Below, in pieces: positions 8,946 to 17,392 of a DNA stretch of 64,000 nucleotides (positions are counted from its first letter, which is position 1; every line of letters starts with the position of its first letter). The notes under the pieces are model-generated. The model saw nothing but the letters and a program-made list of their open reading frames with translations, had not been told where the DNA came from and did no database searches. Origin of the DNA: an uncultured Bacteroidales bacterium (GTDB lineage: Bacteria > Bacteroidota > Bacteroidia > Bacteroidales > Muribaculaceae); the NCBI GenBank assembly GCA_945829225.1, contig CALZTY010000001.1, positions 62,001 through 126,000 on the forward strand, read 5' to 3'. The position numbers were made by a program, and so were the translations under genes.

Positions 8946-10319
8946 ATGAAAAAATATCTCAAATCTTTATACTTCGCTCTGCCGGCTCTTTTGGCTGTCT
9001 TTGTAGCCGCCTGCAGCGACGATAACAAGTCCAATCTCGACCTCGATGGCGACACCGCCATCACCGCTATCACTGTCAGCGGTTATCAGGGTGTTATTGA
9101 CGAGCCCGCCAAGGCAATTGTGGCTTATGTCGCCACTTCGATTGACCTCTCTGACCTCACCATCGATGCTATCACGCTCAGCCCGGGCGCTACTTGCGAC
9201 TATCCCGCCGGTACGCGTTTCAGCGGCTTGACTCCTCGCAGTATCCGCGTAGTCAATGGTGATGTACAGTGTGACTACACCCTCACTGTCAAGCACGACA
9301 ATGTGGAGTTCCTCTCGTTTATCCTCGATGGCGCATACGAAGGCTCTATCGACAATGCCGCTCGCACCATCACCGTATTCGTTCCCATGGGTACCGATGT
9401 AACTGCCATGCAAGCATCGTTCACCGTGACCGAGGGGGCTGTTGTTACCCCCGAGTCGGGTAGCGTCATCGACTTCTCGGCTCCCGTGAAGTTTGTCGCC
9501 GAGTTGCGCACTGCCCGTGTCGAGTACACCGTGACCGTCATCCCCGACGATATGTCACAAGAGCCCAAGGCTTTCATCGGCAACAAGCCTTCTGCCGACC
9601 TGCTAGATGTCGAGGCTGCCGCCGCATATCGCTGGATGGTCGACAATGTCCCCAATACCACCTATGTGGCTCTCCAGGACCTCATCGACAATAAGGTGAA
9701 AATTGATGACTTCAAGATGGTGTGGTGCCACTTTGACTTTACCGATTGGCCATCTCAGATGTGGGATACACGTGATATCTTCAATAGTTACTGGCTCCGT
9801 GGCGGTGCTATCCTTGCCTCGCGCGACGGCGCTCGTTACATCAACGATGTATGGCGCATCGCTCGCGACCAGCAGTGCCCCAACGATATGTTTGGTGGCG
9901 ACAACTACACCACTCTGGCTGCCGACCTCGGCTTCACTATCACCGGACACGAAACTCACCCCTTGTTCAACGGTCTCGCTACCGATGCCGACGGTCGTGT
10001 CGTCCTCCTTGCCACCGGTTGCTCCAATTCGGGCCGCACTCTCTGCTGGCACGTCGATTGGCAGCCCTACAATGACATGGCTGGCTGGCAAGAACGCACC
10101 GGCGCTACTGCTCTCGCTTCTTCAGACAGTTATGACGCCAATATCGTCACTATTGCCGAGTTTGAACCTTACGAAGCACTCAAGGGTTACACCACCGGTC
10201 GCGTAATCACCATCGGTACTCCCGCCTATGAGTGGTATGACAAGAATGGTGCTAACAATCCCTATCGTGACAACATCATCACTCTCACCAAAAATGCTAT
10301 TAACTATCTCTGCCAATAA
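8946..10319 (+). CDS. Surface glycan-binding lipoprotein with C-terminal DUF4960-like domain
   Basis: Lipoprotein of 457 residues: signal sequence with lipobox VFVAAC (Cys 23) followed by SDDN, an acidic start consistent with surface export. Residues about 38-205 look like two tandem Ig-like beta domains (ITAITVSGYQGVID and VEFLSFILDGAYEGSID open them). The rest (about 208-457) resembles DUF4960, an amidotransferase-like fold found in levan-PUL binding proteins such as BT1761; I recognise this by sequence character, not by search. No catalytic triad is claimed. The position directly after susD is that of the surface glycan-binding protein. Likely role: capture of fructan at the cell surface. 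Confidence 0.75.
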   Translation: MKKYLKSLYFALPALLAVFVAACSDDNKSNLDLDGDTAITAITVSGYQGVIDEPAKAIVAYVATSIDLSDLTIDAITLSPGATCDYPAGTRFSGLTPRSIRVVNGDVQCDYTLTVKHDNVEFLSFILDGAYEGSIDNAARTITVFVPMGTDVTAMQASFTVTEGAVVTPESGSVIDFSAPVKFVAELRTARVEYTVTVIPDDMSQEPKAFIGNKPSADLLDVEAAAAYRWMVDNVPNTTYVALQDLIDNKVKIDDFKMVWCHFDFTDWPSQMWDTRDIFNSYWLRGGAILASRDGARYINDVWRIARDQQCPNDMFGGDNYTTLAADLGFTITGHETHPLFNGLATDADGRVVLLATGCSNSGRTLCWHVDWQPYNDMAGWQERTGATALASSDSYDANIVTIAEFEPYEALKGYTTGRVITIGTPAYEWYDKNGANNPYRDNIITLTKNAINYLCQ

Positions 10320-10338
10320 TCGCTAATACTCTGATAAT

Positions 10339-11868
10339 ATGAATTATATTAAATCATATGCTTTCGCTTTGATGGCTGCCATTACTCTCGGCGCCACTGC
10401 CTGCAGCGATGACGCACCGGTGCTTACCGACCGTAATCTCCCCGGTACCACCAATTACTACGCCTTTGCCGACGAACAGAAAGCCGATTTATACTACAAA
10501 CCTTATGTGGGGTGTGTAGGCGACCCCATGCCTTTCTACGACCCGGTAGAACAAAACTTCAAGGTGATGTACCTCCAGGATTTTCGTCCCAATCCCGCGT
10601 ACACCTACCACCCCATCTGGTGTGTCGAGACTGAAGATTGCTCATCCTATACTTCCATGGGCGAGTTAATCTCTTGTGGCTCGGAAAAGGAATTGGATGC
10701 CGCTCTCGGCACCGGCTCAACCATCTATCACGAGGGCGTTTACTACACCTTCTACACTGCCCACTCGCCGTCTCCCTCGATTACTTCCGGTATTAACGAG
10801 GCTGTTATGCTCGCTACTTCGACCGACTTTGAGACATGGACCAAGGACCGCTCGGTGATTATCTCCGCCGGCGACGAGTATAGCAATGTCGACTTCCGCG
10901 ACCCCTTTGTGTTCCGTGGCGAGGATAACCTCTTCCATATGTTGGTGTCGACCAAGCGCGACGGCAAGGGCGTGCTCGCCGAGTACACCTCAACCGACTT
11001 GCGTCATTGGACCTCGGCAGGCGTATTCATGACCATGATGTGGGACCGCTTCTACGAGTGCGCCGACCTGTTTCAAATGGGCGAATGGTGGTATCTCGTT
11101 TACTCGGAGCAGCACGACGCTATCCGTCGCGTGCAATACTTCAAGGGTCGCACCATCGATGAGCTCAAGGCTTGTACCGCCAACGATGCCGGTATTTGGC
11201 CCGACGCTCACGAGGGCTTCCTCAATGGTCGTGGCTTCTATGCCGGCAAAACAGCCTCTAATGGCGTTGACCGCTACATCTGGGGCTGGTGTGCCACCAA
11301 AGCAGGCAACTCCACTACCGGCAACCTCGATTGGGGCGGCGCTCTCGTAGCTCACAAACTCTGTCAAAATGCCGATGGCACTCTCTATACCACCGAGGTC
11401 CCCGCTATCGCCAACTACTTCGGCGCCGGCTCCGCTATTGCCGATGTGACCCTCTCGGGCGACGATTTCCACCTATTCCCCCGTCTCAAGACTCGCAACC
11501 GTATCGCTTTCACGGTAACCGCCTCCTCGGCTAACGACCGATTTGGCATCTCCCTGGCTCGTGGCTCCGACTCTGAGGTATACTACACCTTGATGGTCAA
11601 CCCCGAGAGCGAGACAATCCGCAAGGTTAATCTCGAAGAAGAGGGTGGCGACGGCTTCATCGGCAACAACGACTCGTATGTATTCCCGACGCCCGCCGAC
11701 AATGTCTACAATGTGGTTATTGTCACTGACAATTCGGTCGTTTCTCTCTATATCAACGATGTCCTCACCTACACCAATCGCATCTACAATGTCGCCAAAA
11801 ATTGCTGGTCGATCAACTCCTACGGTGCCGACATCACAGTTTCTAATATAAATGTTTCTTCAAAATAA
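10339..11868 (+). CDS. Divergent GH32-like (clan GH-J five-bladed propeller) surface lipoprotein
   Basis: Lipoprotein of 509 residues (lipobox GATAC, Cys 22, then SDD). The propeller motifs are recognisable but altered. The usual WMNDPNG is replaced by VGDPMPFYD (about residue 60) with the Asp kept. FRDPFVF supplies the RDP motif (about 190) and YECADLF the acid/base EC motif (about 240). A C-terminal beta-sandwich follows (about 380-509). All three acidic positions can therefore be filled, so a fructan-cleaving role, for example a surface endo-levanase-like enzyme as with BT1760, is possible. The divergence around the nucleophile leaves a binding-only role open. Related PUL proteins have been filed under DUF names (DUF4975 is one I consider possible). 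It is the fourth gene of the susC operon. Confidence 0.7.
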   Translation: MNYIKSYAFALMAAITLGATACSDDAPVLTDRNLPGTTNYYAFADEQKADLYYKPYVGCVGDPMPFYDPVEQNFKVMYLQDFRPNPAYTYHPIWCVETEDCSSYTSMGELISCGSEKELDAALGTGSTIYHEGVYYTFYTAHSPSPSITSGINEAVMLATSTDFETWTKDRSVIISAGDEYSNVDFRDPFVFRGEDNLFHMLVSTKRDGKGVLAEYTSTDLRHWTSAGVFMTMMWDRFYECADLFQMGEWWYLVYSEQHDAIRRVQYFKGRTIDELKACTANDAGIWPDAHEGFLNGRGFYAGKTASNGVDRYIWGWCATKAGNSTTGNLDWGGALVAHKLCQNADGTLYTTEVPAIANYFGAGSAIADVTLSGDDFHLFPRLKTRNRIAFTVTASSANDRFGISLARGSDSEVYYTLMVNPESETIRKVNLEEEGGDGFIGNNDSYVFPTPADNVYNVVIVTDNSVVSLYINDVLTYTNRIYNVAKNCWSINSYGADITVSNINVSSK

Positions 11869-11882
11869 ATAATGAATTACTA

Positions 11883-11918
11883 TATCGGTTGTCGCCACAC
11901 CAACGGCGACGACCGATA
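11883..11918 (+). terminator. Intercistronic hairpin in the PUL operon (weak terminator or processing site)
   Basis: TATCGGTTGTCGCC and GGCGACGACCGATA form a 14-base-pair stem with one G-U pair and an 8-base loop, 14 bases after the GH32-like stop. No T-run follows, so it may lower read-through or stabilise upstream mRNA rather than fully terminate. Confidence 0.45.
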
Positions 11919-11943
11919 CTAACAAGCCAAAATTCTTACCATA

Positions 11944-12948
11944 ATGAAAAAATTTTTACTATCAACACTTGCAGCAATTGCTGTATCTACTGCGGCTTAT
12001 GCCTATGACGGCGCAGCCGGTGACCTCGTTAAGCAAATTTTTAAGGCTGACATCGAAACCCCGGCATTTCAAATCAAGGATTGGAATCACGTGGATTATG
12101 GTGCCGAATACTTTGCTGATGCTTCGGTAGGCAATTACATCTATATCAAGATTGTGAACGCCAAGTTGAAAAAGGATGATAAAACTGAGTTCTTCAACTC
12201 CATTGAAATCAAATCAAGTGATCAACGATTGCCCGGCTCTCTATACTGCAAACTCGATGCCGAGACATATCACTATCGTGCTTATATCACTGTGGATATG
12301 CTCGATAAGTTGCAAGCCGGCGGTCTTCAAATCTTCGGTAACGATTTCTATGTTGAGGAAGTGTCTATCTACAACGATGGTTTCGTAATGCCTGCCGGCG
12401 CTATCTGGGGCGGCTTCTTCTGGGTAGGTAAAGGCGAGTGGAAGACTCTTGAACTTTTTGAACAGGCGTTTGATACTTATGCCGGTCAACGCTACCTTGA
12501 GGTTAAGTTGCAAGAGCCTGAAAACGAACTCTATACGCTCAACGTGCGCACCACCTGGAATCCTGATGGAATATGGGCTGAAAGTGGTGTAGTCGGACAA
12601 GTGGAGCGTCACACGACTTTCTCTACTATTGATTTGCATAATCAAGGTATCACAGCAGCCAATATCACCGAGAAACTCAATAGCGACCGTCTGATGATCC
12701 AATCTTACCCCGGTACCAAAGACGGTGCAGCATATGATCCCGGAAAAGACAATGGTTACAACGGCTACAATATCACTGCAGTCGTGCTTGTCAATCAGGC
12801 ATCGGGCGTTGAGGACCTTGTTGTTGCCGACGAGGATGCTCCCATCGAGTACTTCAACATCCAAGGTCAGCGTGTCAACGGCGACCTCACCCCCGGCTTG
12901 TATATCCGCCGCCAGGGTAATTCAGTTTCAAAAATTATGATTAAATAA
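11944..12948 (+). CDS. Secreted two-domain beta protein with T9SS-like C-terminal tail (paralogue 1), unknown function
   Basis: I do not recognise a named family. The 334 residues have a signal peptide (cleavage after about AYA, residue 20), then two beta-sandwich-like halves. The first (about 30-145) holds YRAYITVDMLDKLQAGGLQIFG. The second (about 160-285) holds LFEQAFDTYAGQRYLEVKL, LNVRTTW and LNSDRLMIQ. The end (about 293-334), IEYFNIQGQRVNGDLTPGLYIRRQG, is the tail type found on many Bacteroidales proteins exported by type IX secretion. The next gene is a close paralogue; both repeat the phrase NDGFVMP.GAIWGG. Being downstream of the fructan genes, it may be a secreted fructan-binding protein; that is inference from position and fold only. 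Confidence 0.8.
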   Translation: MKKFLLSTLAAIAVSTAAYAYDGAAGDLVKQIFKADIETPAFQIKDWNHVDYGAEYFADASVGNYIYIKIVNAKLKKDDKTEFFNSIEIKSSDQRLPGSLYCKLDAETYHYRAYITVDMLDKLQAGGLQIFGNDFYVEEVSIYNDGFVMPAGAIWGGFFWVGKGEWKTLELFEQAFDTYAGQRYLEVKLQEPENELYTLNVRTTWNPDGIWAESGVVGQVERHTTFSTIDLHNQGITAANITEKLNSDRLMIQSYPGTKDGAAYDPGKDNGYNGYNITAVVLVNQASGVEDLVVADEDAPIEYFNIQGQRVNGDLTPGLYIRRQGNSVSKIMIK

Positions 12949-12964
12949 CATAAATATTACGACA

Positions 12965-13876
12965 ATGAAAAAAATATTAACATCTCTTGTCGCAGTTTTC
13001 GCTATGACTGCAACTGCCTCTGCTCAAGAGACTTTAGTAAAGACCATCTTTACCACCGAGGAGCCTGTGGCTGTTTCCTGGGAAACACCGCTCTACTTCG
13101 AAGCCTCTAATTTCGAGGATGTCGCTGTGGGCTACTTCATCCAACTCGACTTGGTCAATACCACCGACGTTATTGAGATTAAGTCTGACGGGCAGAAACT
13201 CCCCGGCTCGCGCTTCTGCTGGTTGGGTGACAATGAGTCATACACCTATCGTGCATACATCACCAAGGACATGCTTGCTGCCCTTCAAGTCACCGGTCTC
13301 GAGATTATCGGTGCCAACTTCAAGGTCGCCGGTGCTTCAATCCACAACGACGGCTTCGTGATGCCCGACGGTGCTATCTGGGGCGGATATTTCTGGGTTG
13401 AGAATTGGAATACCCTCGAGCTCTTTAAGGAGGCTTTCAATAACTACGACGGTCAGCGCTATCTTGACGTTTATCTGTCGGCTGACAATGGCGATAACAC
13501 CAACTATGTCCTCAATGTGCGCACCACCTGGGGCGACGACGGCATTTGGGCACAAAGTGGTGACGGTCAAGTGGAGCGCACCACCACTGTCGCTACAATC
13601 GACCTCCAAGCGATTGGTATTACCTCAGAGAATATTGCCGAGCGTCTCAACTCCGACCGCTTGATGATTCAAGGCAATCCCGAGGGTGGCAACCCCTTCA
13701 ATTTCACTGCCGTGGCTCTGCGTCACGACCCCTCGGGTATCACCGATATCACTGCTGATGAGGATGCTCCCGTTGAGTTCTTTAACTTGCAAGGTGTGCG
13801 TGTCAGCGGCGACTTGACCCCCGGATTGTATATCCGTCGTCAAGGCTCTGTCGCTACCAAAATCGCTGTGAAATAA
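12965..13876 (+). CDS. Secreted two-domain beta protein with T9SS-like C-terminal tail (paralogue 2), unknown function
   Basis: Tandem paralogue of the preceding gene, 303 residues, 16 bases downstream. It shares the signal peptide, the YRAYITKDMLAALQVTGLEI and NDGFVMPDGAIWGGYFWV segments, NVRTTWGDDGIWAQSG, LNSDRLMIQG and the tail FNLQGVRVSGDLTPGLYIRR. It is shorter mainly in the N-terminal strands and in the loop before the tail. The two halves of each protein appear related to each other (a LYFE/LELF-type start, then a long beta segment), suggesting an old internal duplication before the gene duplication. Expected destination is the cell surface or outside via T9SS. A strong hairpin follows the stop codon, closing the PUL. 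Confidence 0.8.
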   Translation: MKKILTSLVAVFAMTATASAQETLVKTIFTTEEPVAVSWETPLYFEASNFEDVAVGYFIQLDLVNTTDVIEIKSDGQKLPGSRFCWLGDNESYTYRAYITKDMLAALQVTGLEIIGANFKVAGASIHNDGFVMPDGAIWGGYFWVENWNTLELFKEAFNNYDGQRYLDVYLSADNGDNTNYVLNVRTTWGDDGIWAQSGDGQVERTTTVATIDLQAIGITSENIAERLNSDRLMIQGNPEGGNPFNFTAVALRHDPSGITDITADEDAPVEFFNLQGVRVSGDLTPGLYIRRQGSVATKIAVK

Positions 13877-13900
13877 TATATTAACTACCACACATACCAC

Positions 13901-13931
13901 AGCGGGCGCGGCTTCCACAGCCACGCCCGCT
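13901..13931. terminator. Hairpin between convergent PUL operon and hipA, likely two-way terminator
   Basis: AGCGGGCG pairs with CGCCCGCT, extended by GGC/GCC around a single mismatch. TTATTTATTT follows on the plus strand. It ends at the hipA stop codon, so it can serve both convergent transcripts. Confidence 0.65.
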
Positions 13932-15058
13932 TATTTATTTGATATCGGGTTAACTAACAGGTCATCGCAACATGAGTATACTTGCTCAATGAGTTGTCGG
14001 CAACGTTTTTCACTAATGCGTATTTTTGTCCCTACGGCGATGAAATCATTCATGGTAGGGTAACCGGTAGCATTGACCGATGTGGCGTGTTGCCCATTGT
14101 ATCCCTCTGTGCACAGGGTCAGGTCATAGGCAGGAGCCAAATGCCATTTATACTTGCCGTTGTCACTCTCGCTTACTAAGAAACTGAAATTCTTGCAGTG
14201 GTCATCCTTGTTATCTGTGAGGTAATTAAAGACCATTCGCCGATACATTTCTTCTACATACTCGGGGCTTTGGGTGAGGAAGCCGGTTAATGCAAGAAGG
14301 TTCCTATAGTCAAGAGTTGGGTTTGACAATGATATGCGTAGAAGCCCACCCGCAGTTGCCGTGTGTATGCGTTCACCCGATAGTGATAGGTCAAATCGTC
14401 GAGTGGCGAAGTATTTGCCATTGACCAACTTGAAGTCAGGAACGTTGATACCACATTGACGAGCTACTTCATTGTAGTGATATTCTTGTAATCCCATATC
14501 CACCGGGTCGTATGTGTGACGGAACTTTACGAGCCAATGCCCGGTGGCATCATTAAATATGGCTTTGGGTCGGCACCCACCACTATTGCCGCTATTGTAG
14601 AGAAGTAGCCCGGCATCAGTGTCCTGTTGCTCACCGAGGACTTCCAGAGCTTTGGCTTGTAACAAGTCAAAGTCTGAGATTGCCGGTTCTTGCTTGATTG
14701 CGGTCTCCGGCTCATATGTTAGTGCTCCCATACCATTGCATCCCACGATACTAAGACGCTCAATGACAGATAATTTGCTATCATCAATTCCTTGCCGAAG
14801 AAGCGCTTTGTGCAATAGGTATCGCCCATATCCGTCGGGAAGACTGTCTTCAAAAATGCCAAAGTTGCCATAAAATGGGGATATGGGTGCAACAAAGGTT
14901 CCTTGCTGAAGTGGCAGTTCCAAGGGCGAGATGCTGAAGCCTTCTGCTATCCACCCGGGGGCATACTCAAACGTTGTACATTTACCATCGATGGTGGTGG
15001 CAATTGTTCCTACAACCTTGTCATGATATTTTACTGTTAATCGGTCAATCTTGGTCAT
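13931..15058 (-). CDS. hipA: HipA-family serine/threonine kinase toxin
   Basis: Kinase toxin of a HipBA-type module; known HipA proteins phosphorylate targets such as glutamyl-tRNA synthetase and induce dormancy. I start it at 15058 (MTKIDRLTVKYHDK) because the longer track version lies inside hipB. In about 375 residues it has the N-terminal subdomain (SPFYGNFGIFEDSLPDGYG), the glycine-rich loop NSGGCRPKA (about 190) and the catalytic loop NYLTDNKDDHCKNFSF (about 295), whose D-H-KN is the kinase signature. APAYDLT follows as the metal-binding Asp. All key residues are present, so the toxin looks active. Its start overlaps the hipB stop by 14 bases, implying translational coupling with the antitoxin. 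Confidence 0.9.
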   Translation of the reverse strand: MTKIDRLTVKYHDKVVGTIATTIDGKCTTFEYAPGWIAEGFSISPLELPLQQGTFVAPISPFYGNFGIFEDSLPDGYGRYLLHKALLRQGIDDSKLSVIERLSIVGCNGMGALTYEPETAIKQEPAISDFDLLQAKALEVLGEQQDTDAGLLLYNSGNSGGCRPKAIFNDATGHWLVKFRHTYDPVDMGLQEYHYNEVARQCGINVPDFKLVNGKYFATRRFDLSLSGERIHTATAGGLLRISLSNPTLDYRNLLALTGFLTQSPEYVEEMYRRMVFNYLTDNKDDHCKNFSFLVSESDNGKYKWHLAPAYDLTLCTEGYNGQHATSVNATGYPTMNDFIAVGTKIRISEKRCRQLIEQVYSCCDDLLVNPISNK

Positions 15059-15386
15059 GGCGGTGGGCGCGTTTCTTGCCGGCATTGCGGCGTATTTGGG
15101 TTAATTCTTCTATTGTCGAGTATTTGGGAGTGGCAAAGATGCTCTTAACCTCGGCGTTGTAGCCTAGGGTGATGGCTATAGCGATGAGATTTTTGAGTGA
15201 GATGAGCCCTTTTTGCTCAAATCGCACGATGTTGCTCACTGCCACGGCTGACTTTGATGCTATTTGCTCGCGAGTGAGTCCTTTCTCAATGCGACGACGA
15301 CGAAAGTCGGCTGCGATAACCTTGGCTATCTCATCGGGATTGTTGTTGAGGACATAGTCGTCAAGAAATGATAATATATCATTCAT
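15045..15386 (-). CDS. hipB: HipB-type Xre/Cro HTH antitoxin
   Basis: DNA-binding antitoxin of 113 residues. The HTH occupies about residues 30-80: RRRRIEKGLTREQIASKSAV, then VSNIVRFEQKGLISLKNLIA, the normal Xre pattern. The C-terminal tail is basic. It precedes and overlaps hipA, the usual order in which antitoxin is made first and represses the operon. A 15-base palindrome overlapping the -33 box of its promoter is the probable operator. Confidence 0.88.
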   Translation of the reverse strand: MNDILSFLDDYVLNNNPDEIAKVIAADFRRRRIEKGLTREQIASKSAVAVSNIVRFEQKGLISLKNLIAIAITLGYNAEVKSIFATPKYSTIEELTQIRRNAGKKRAHRHDQD

Positions 15387-15429
15387 AAACCTTCAAAAGC
15401 GTAATTTATAGACAAAATCTTATCACTTG

Positions 15430-15467
15430 CAAAGGTACGCATTTTTCTTTGGAATGCAAAATGCATT
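15430..15467 (-). promoter_or_regulatory. hipBA promoter with overlapping palindromic operator
   Basis: On the minus strand a -33 box TTTG (15457-15460) and a -7 box TACCTTTG (15430-15437) are separated by 19 bases. The palindrome AATGCA-AAA-TGCATT (15453-15467) covers the -33 box, an ideal place for HipB autorepression. Confidence 0.65.
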
Positions 15468-15473
15468 AAAAAG

Positions 15474-15506
15474 ACGAGGAGGCGCGCTGTGGGCACGTCT
15501 CCTCGT
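15474..15506 (-). terminator. Rho-independent terminator of the OmpA/TPR lipoprotein gene
   Basis: ACGAGGAGGCG (15474-15484) pairs with CGTCTCCTCGT (15496-15506), one mismatch, short loop. On the minus strand it is followed by CTTTTTAATG, a U-tract. Confidence 0.75.
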
Positions 15507-15526
15507 GTGTTATGGGGTAGGGTTGA

Positions 15527-17218
15527 TTACTTGCTGAGAGCGCGAGTGAGGTTGAAGCCATCAAACTCTGCGTCAACGCGGGCGGCATTGGCGAGAGAGG
15601 GATCGATGCGGATAGCCTGGCGGAGGTTGGTGTTGAGCATTTGCTCGTTGCCGGTGCGAGCGCCGAGGACCGCCATCAGGTAGTAGGTGGTGGCGTTGGG
15701 TTCGCTGATGCTGGCGAGGGTCTGCTTAGCCTTGGTGTAGTCCTTGTTGAGGATTTGAGCCAGGGCGGCGTTGTTGCTCTTGCTGTTGCCGAAGGCGCGG
15801 AGGGCGGCGGCGTTGTCACCGGTCTTGAGGTAGTAAACGCCGAGAGCTTCGTTGAGCTCGGTGGTGCCGGCTGCGGAGCCGAAGAGTTGGTGAGCGCGTT
15901 GGTAGTTGCCTTTGTTAAGCTCGATGAGACCGAGGTTCATAGCGGGCTCGGTAGCGTTGCGGTCGAGCGAAGCGGCTTTCTTGAACGATGCCTCGGCAGC
16001 GTTGTAGTTGCCGGCGATGTACTGAGTTTGACCCAAGTTGTTCCAACCGCGGTAGTCCGAGGGATAAGCCTTGGTTGCAGCCTCGTAGATGCGGGCGCGC
16101 TGAGCGTTGTCGTCGGTGAGGGTAGCAGCAAAGAGGAGTTCCTCGATGGTGAGCGACGAGGGGTCGTTGAGAGCGGCTTCCATCAGCTCGGTGTCGGTCT
16201 TGCCTACGACGCTGATGGTGGCGGTGATGCGCGAGTAGCGGAGTTGGGGGAGGATTTCCTCGGCGAGTTGCTCGAAGACGTTGGAGAGGTTGCGGATTTC
16301 GCGTTCACGCTCTTCGGGGTCTTTGTACATGGACAGAACGCTGAGGATGAGGTCCTTATCCTGGATATCGCTCTGAGCGACGAGGCGCTGGAAGCCTTCC
16401 CAGTCCTCGGCGGTGAATTGAGCGGTGAGCTCGCCAAACTCGGTGATGTGCTGCTGTGCGAGGTGTTCACGCAGGTAGTCGGAGGTGTTGGCTTCGCGTT
16501 GTTGAGCGAGGCGAGTGTTGAGGTCGAGGGCACCTTCGGGCGAAGCATACGACTGGATGTTGAGCTCGGTGATCGAGCGGGTGGAGTCGTTAGCGGCGGC
16601 GAGGATTTCGCGGCGCAACTCATTCATGGCGTTGCTGTTGAGCTCGGTCGAGCGGATGTTGGCTTGGTTGACCAAGAAGCGGATGTCGGCTGCATACTGA
16701 GTGTCGATTTGGCGCTGGAAGGCGTCGACAGCCTGAGCAGGCTTCACGGTGGTGGCAGTTGCGAGGGCTGCGGTGGCAACCACGCCGGTGCCCACTTTGA
16801 CGCGAGGCAACACATATTGGCTCTTGCCCTGGGTCACGAGGAAGTCGAGCTCGAGTTCGCTCTTTGCCATATCGGGTTGCCAAGCGAATTGCACGGGGAT
16901 AGTGGCATTGCCACCGTACTCAAAGGATATGATGGGGTTGTTGCCACGCACCTTCTCGCCTTGGAACGAGTAGGGGGTAGAGGAGACTTCGGTGCCGTTA
17001 AACACTAATACCGGGGTGACAGTGACGGTAACATCGCGCAGGAAAAATTCGGCGGGGATGCGTGCGCTGACGCGTCCGGGGACCTTCTCACCAACCAGTT
17101 CCAGAGGGTTGGGGTTGGTGGTGAAATACTCTGCGCTGAATTGCCCGAGTTTCTTGCCGCAGGACGACAAGGCGAGGGCTGCTCCGAGGGCTACAATGTA
17201 GCATACTTTGCGAGTCAT
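15527..17218 (-). CDS. Outer-membrane lipoprotein with OmpA-like region and TPR repeats
   Basis: Lipoprotein of 563 residues with lipobox ALALSSC (Cys 20). A beta-rich N-terminal part (about 25-160, RVSARIPAEFFLRDVTVTVTP) is followed by an OmpA-like segment (about 190-260). There ITELNIQSYASPEGA and LAQQREANTSDYLREHL resemble the peptidoglycan-associated motif. The C-terminal half (about 350-540) carries several TPRs, such as YRGWNNLGQTQYIAGNYNAAE and ATEPAMNLGLIELNKGNYQRA. Such proteins are common in Bacteroidales, probably linking outer membrane and cell wall, but no precise role is known to me. It is monocistronic, with its own -7 box and terminator. A 455-residue antisense ORF on the plus strand is a shadow of this gene. 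Confidence 0.8.
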   Translation of the reverse strand: MTRKVCYIVALGAALALSSCGKKLGQFSAEYFTTNPNPLELVGEKVPGRVSARIPAEFFLRDVTVTVTPVLVFNGTEVSSTPYSFQGEKVRGNNPIISFEYGGNATIPVQFAWQPDMAKSELELDFLVTQGKSQYVLPRVKVGTGVVATAALATATTVKPAQAVDAFQRQIDTQYAADIRFLVNQANIRSTELNSNAMNELRREILAAANDSTRSITELNIQSYASPEGALDLNTRLAQQREANTSDYLREHLAQQHITEFGELTAQFTAEDWEGFQRLVAQSDIQDKDLILSVLSMYKDPEEREREIRNLSNVFEQLAEEILPQLRYSRITATISVVGKTDTELMEAALNDPSSLTIEELLFAATLTDDNAQRARIYEAATKAYPSDYRGWNNLGQTQYIAGNYNAAEASFKKAASLDRNATEPAMNLGLIELNKGNYQRAHQLFGSAAGTTELNEALGVYYLKTGDNAAALRAFGNSKSNNAALAQILNKDYTKAKQTLASISEPNATTYYLMAVLGARTGNEQMLNTNLRQAIRIDPSLANAARVDAEFDGFNLTRALSK

Positions 17219-17265
17219 AGGCTTATTCTTATGGGTTGTTAGTAGTTCTATATATTATTAGTGTA

Positions 17266-17273
17266 CAAAGGTA
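17266..17273 (-). promoter_or_regulatory. -7 box for the OmpA/TPR lipoprotein
   Basis: Minus-strand TACCTTTG, about 47 bases before the start codon at 17218, matches the Bacteroides consensus. Confidence 0.6.
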
Positions 17274-17341
17274 ATCAAAAAAATCGTACCGCGCTATTTC
17301 TTTAAGAAAGTTTACCAAAAAAAGCACATAACAACCAAAAA

Positions 17342-17369
17342 AAGCCTGCCGAGGTGAGTCGGCAGGCTT
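17342..17369 (-). terminator. Rho-independent terminator of the leucine-rich-repeat protein gene
   Basis: AAGCCTGCCGA and TCGGCAGGCTT form a perfect 11-base-pair stem with a 6-base loop. On the minus strand a run of seven T follows directly. Confidence 0.9.
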
Positions 17370-17392
17370 GTATGTAGGGATTTTGTTAAGTC

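Noticed and set aside
15641-17008. 455-residue plus-strand ORF
   Set aside because: It lies wholly antisense to the OmpA/TPR lipoprotein gene, which has a lipobox, TPRs, a promoter and a terminator. The ORF is Gly/Val/Glu/Asp-rich with no motif, a typical shadow.
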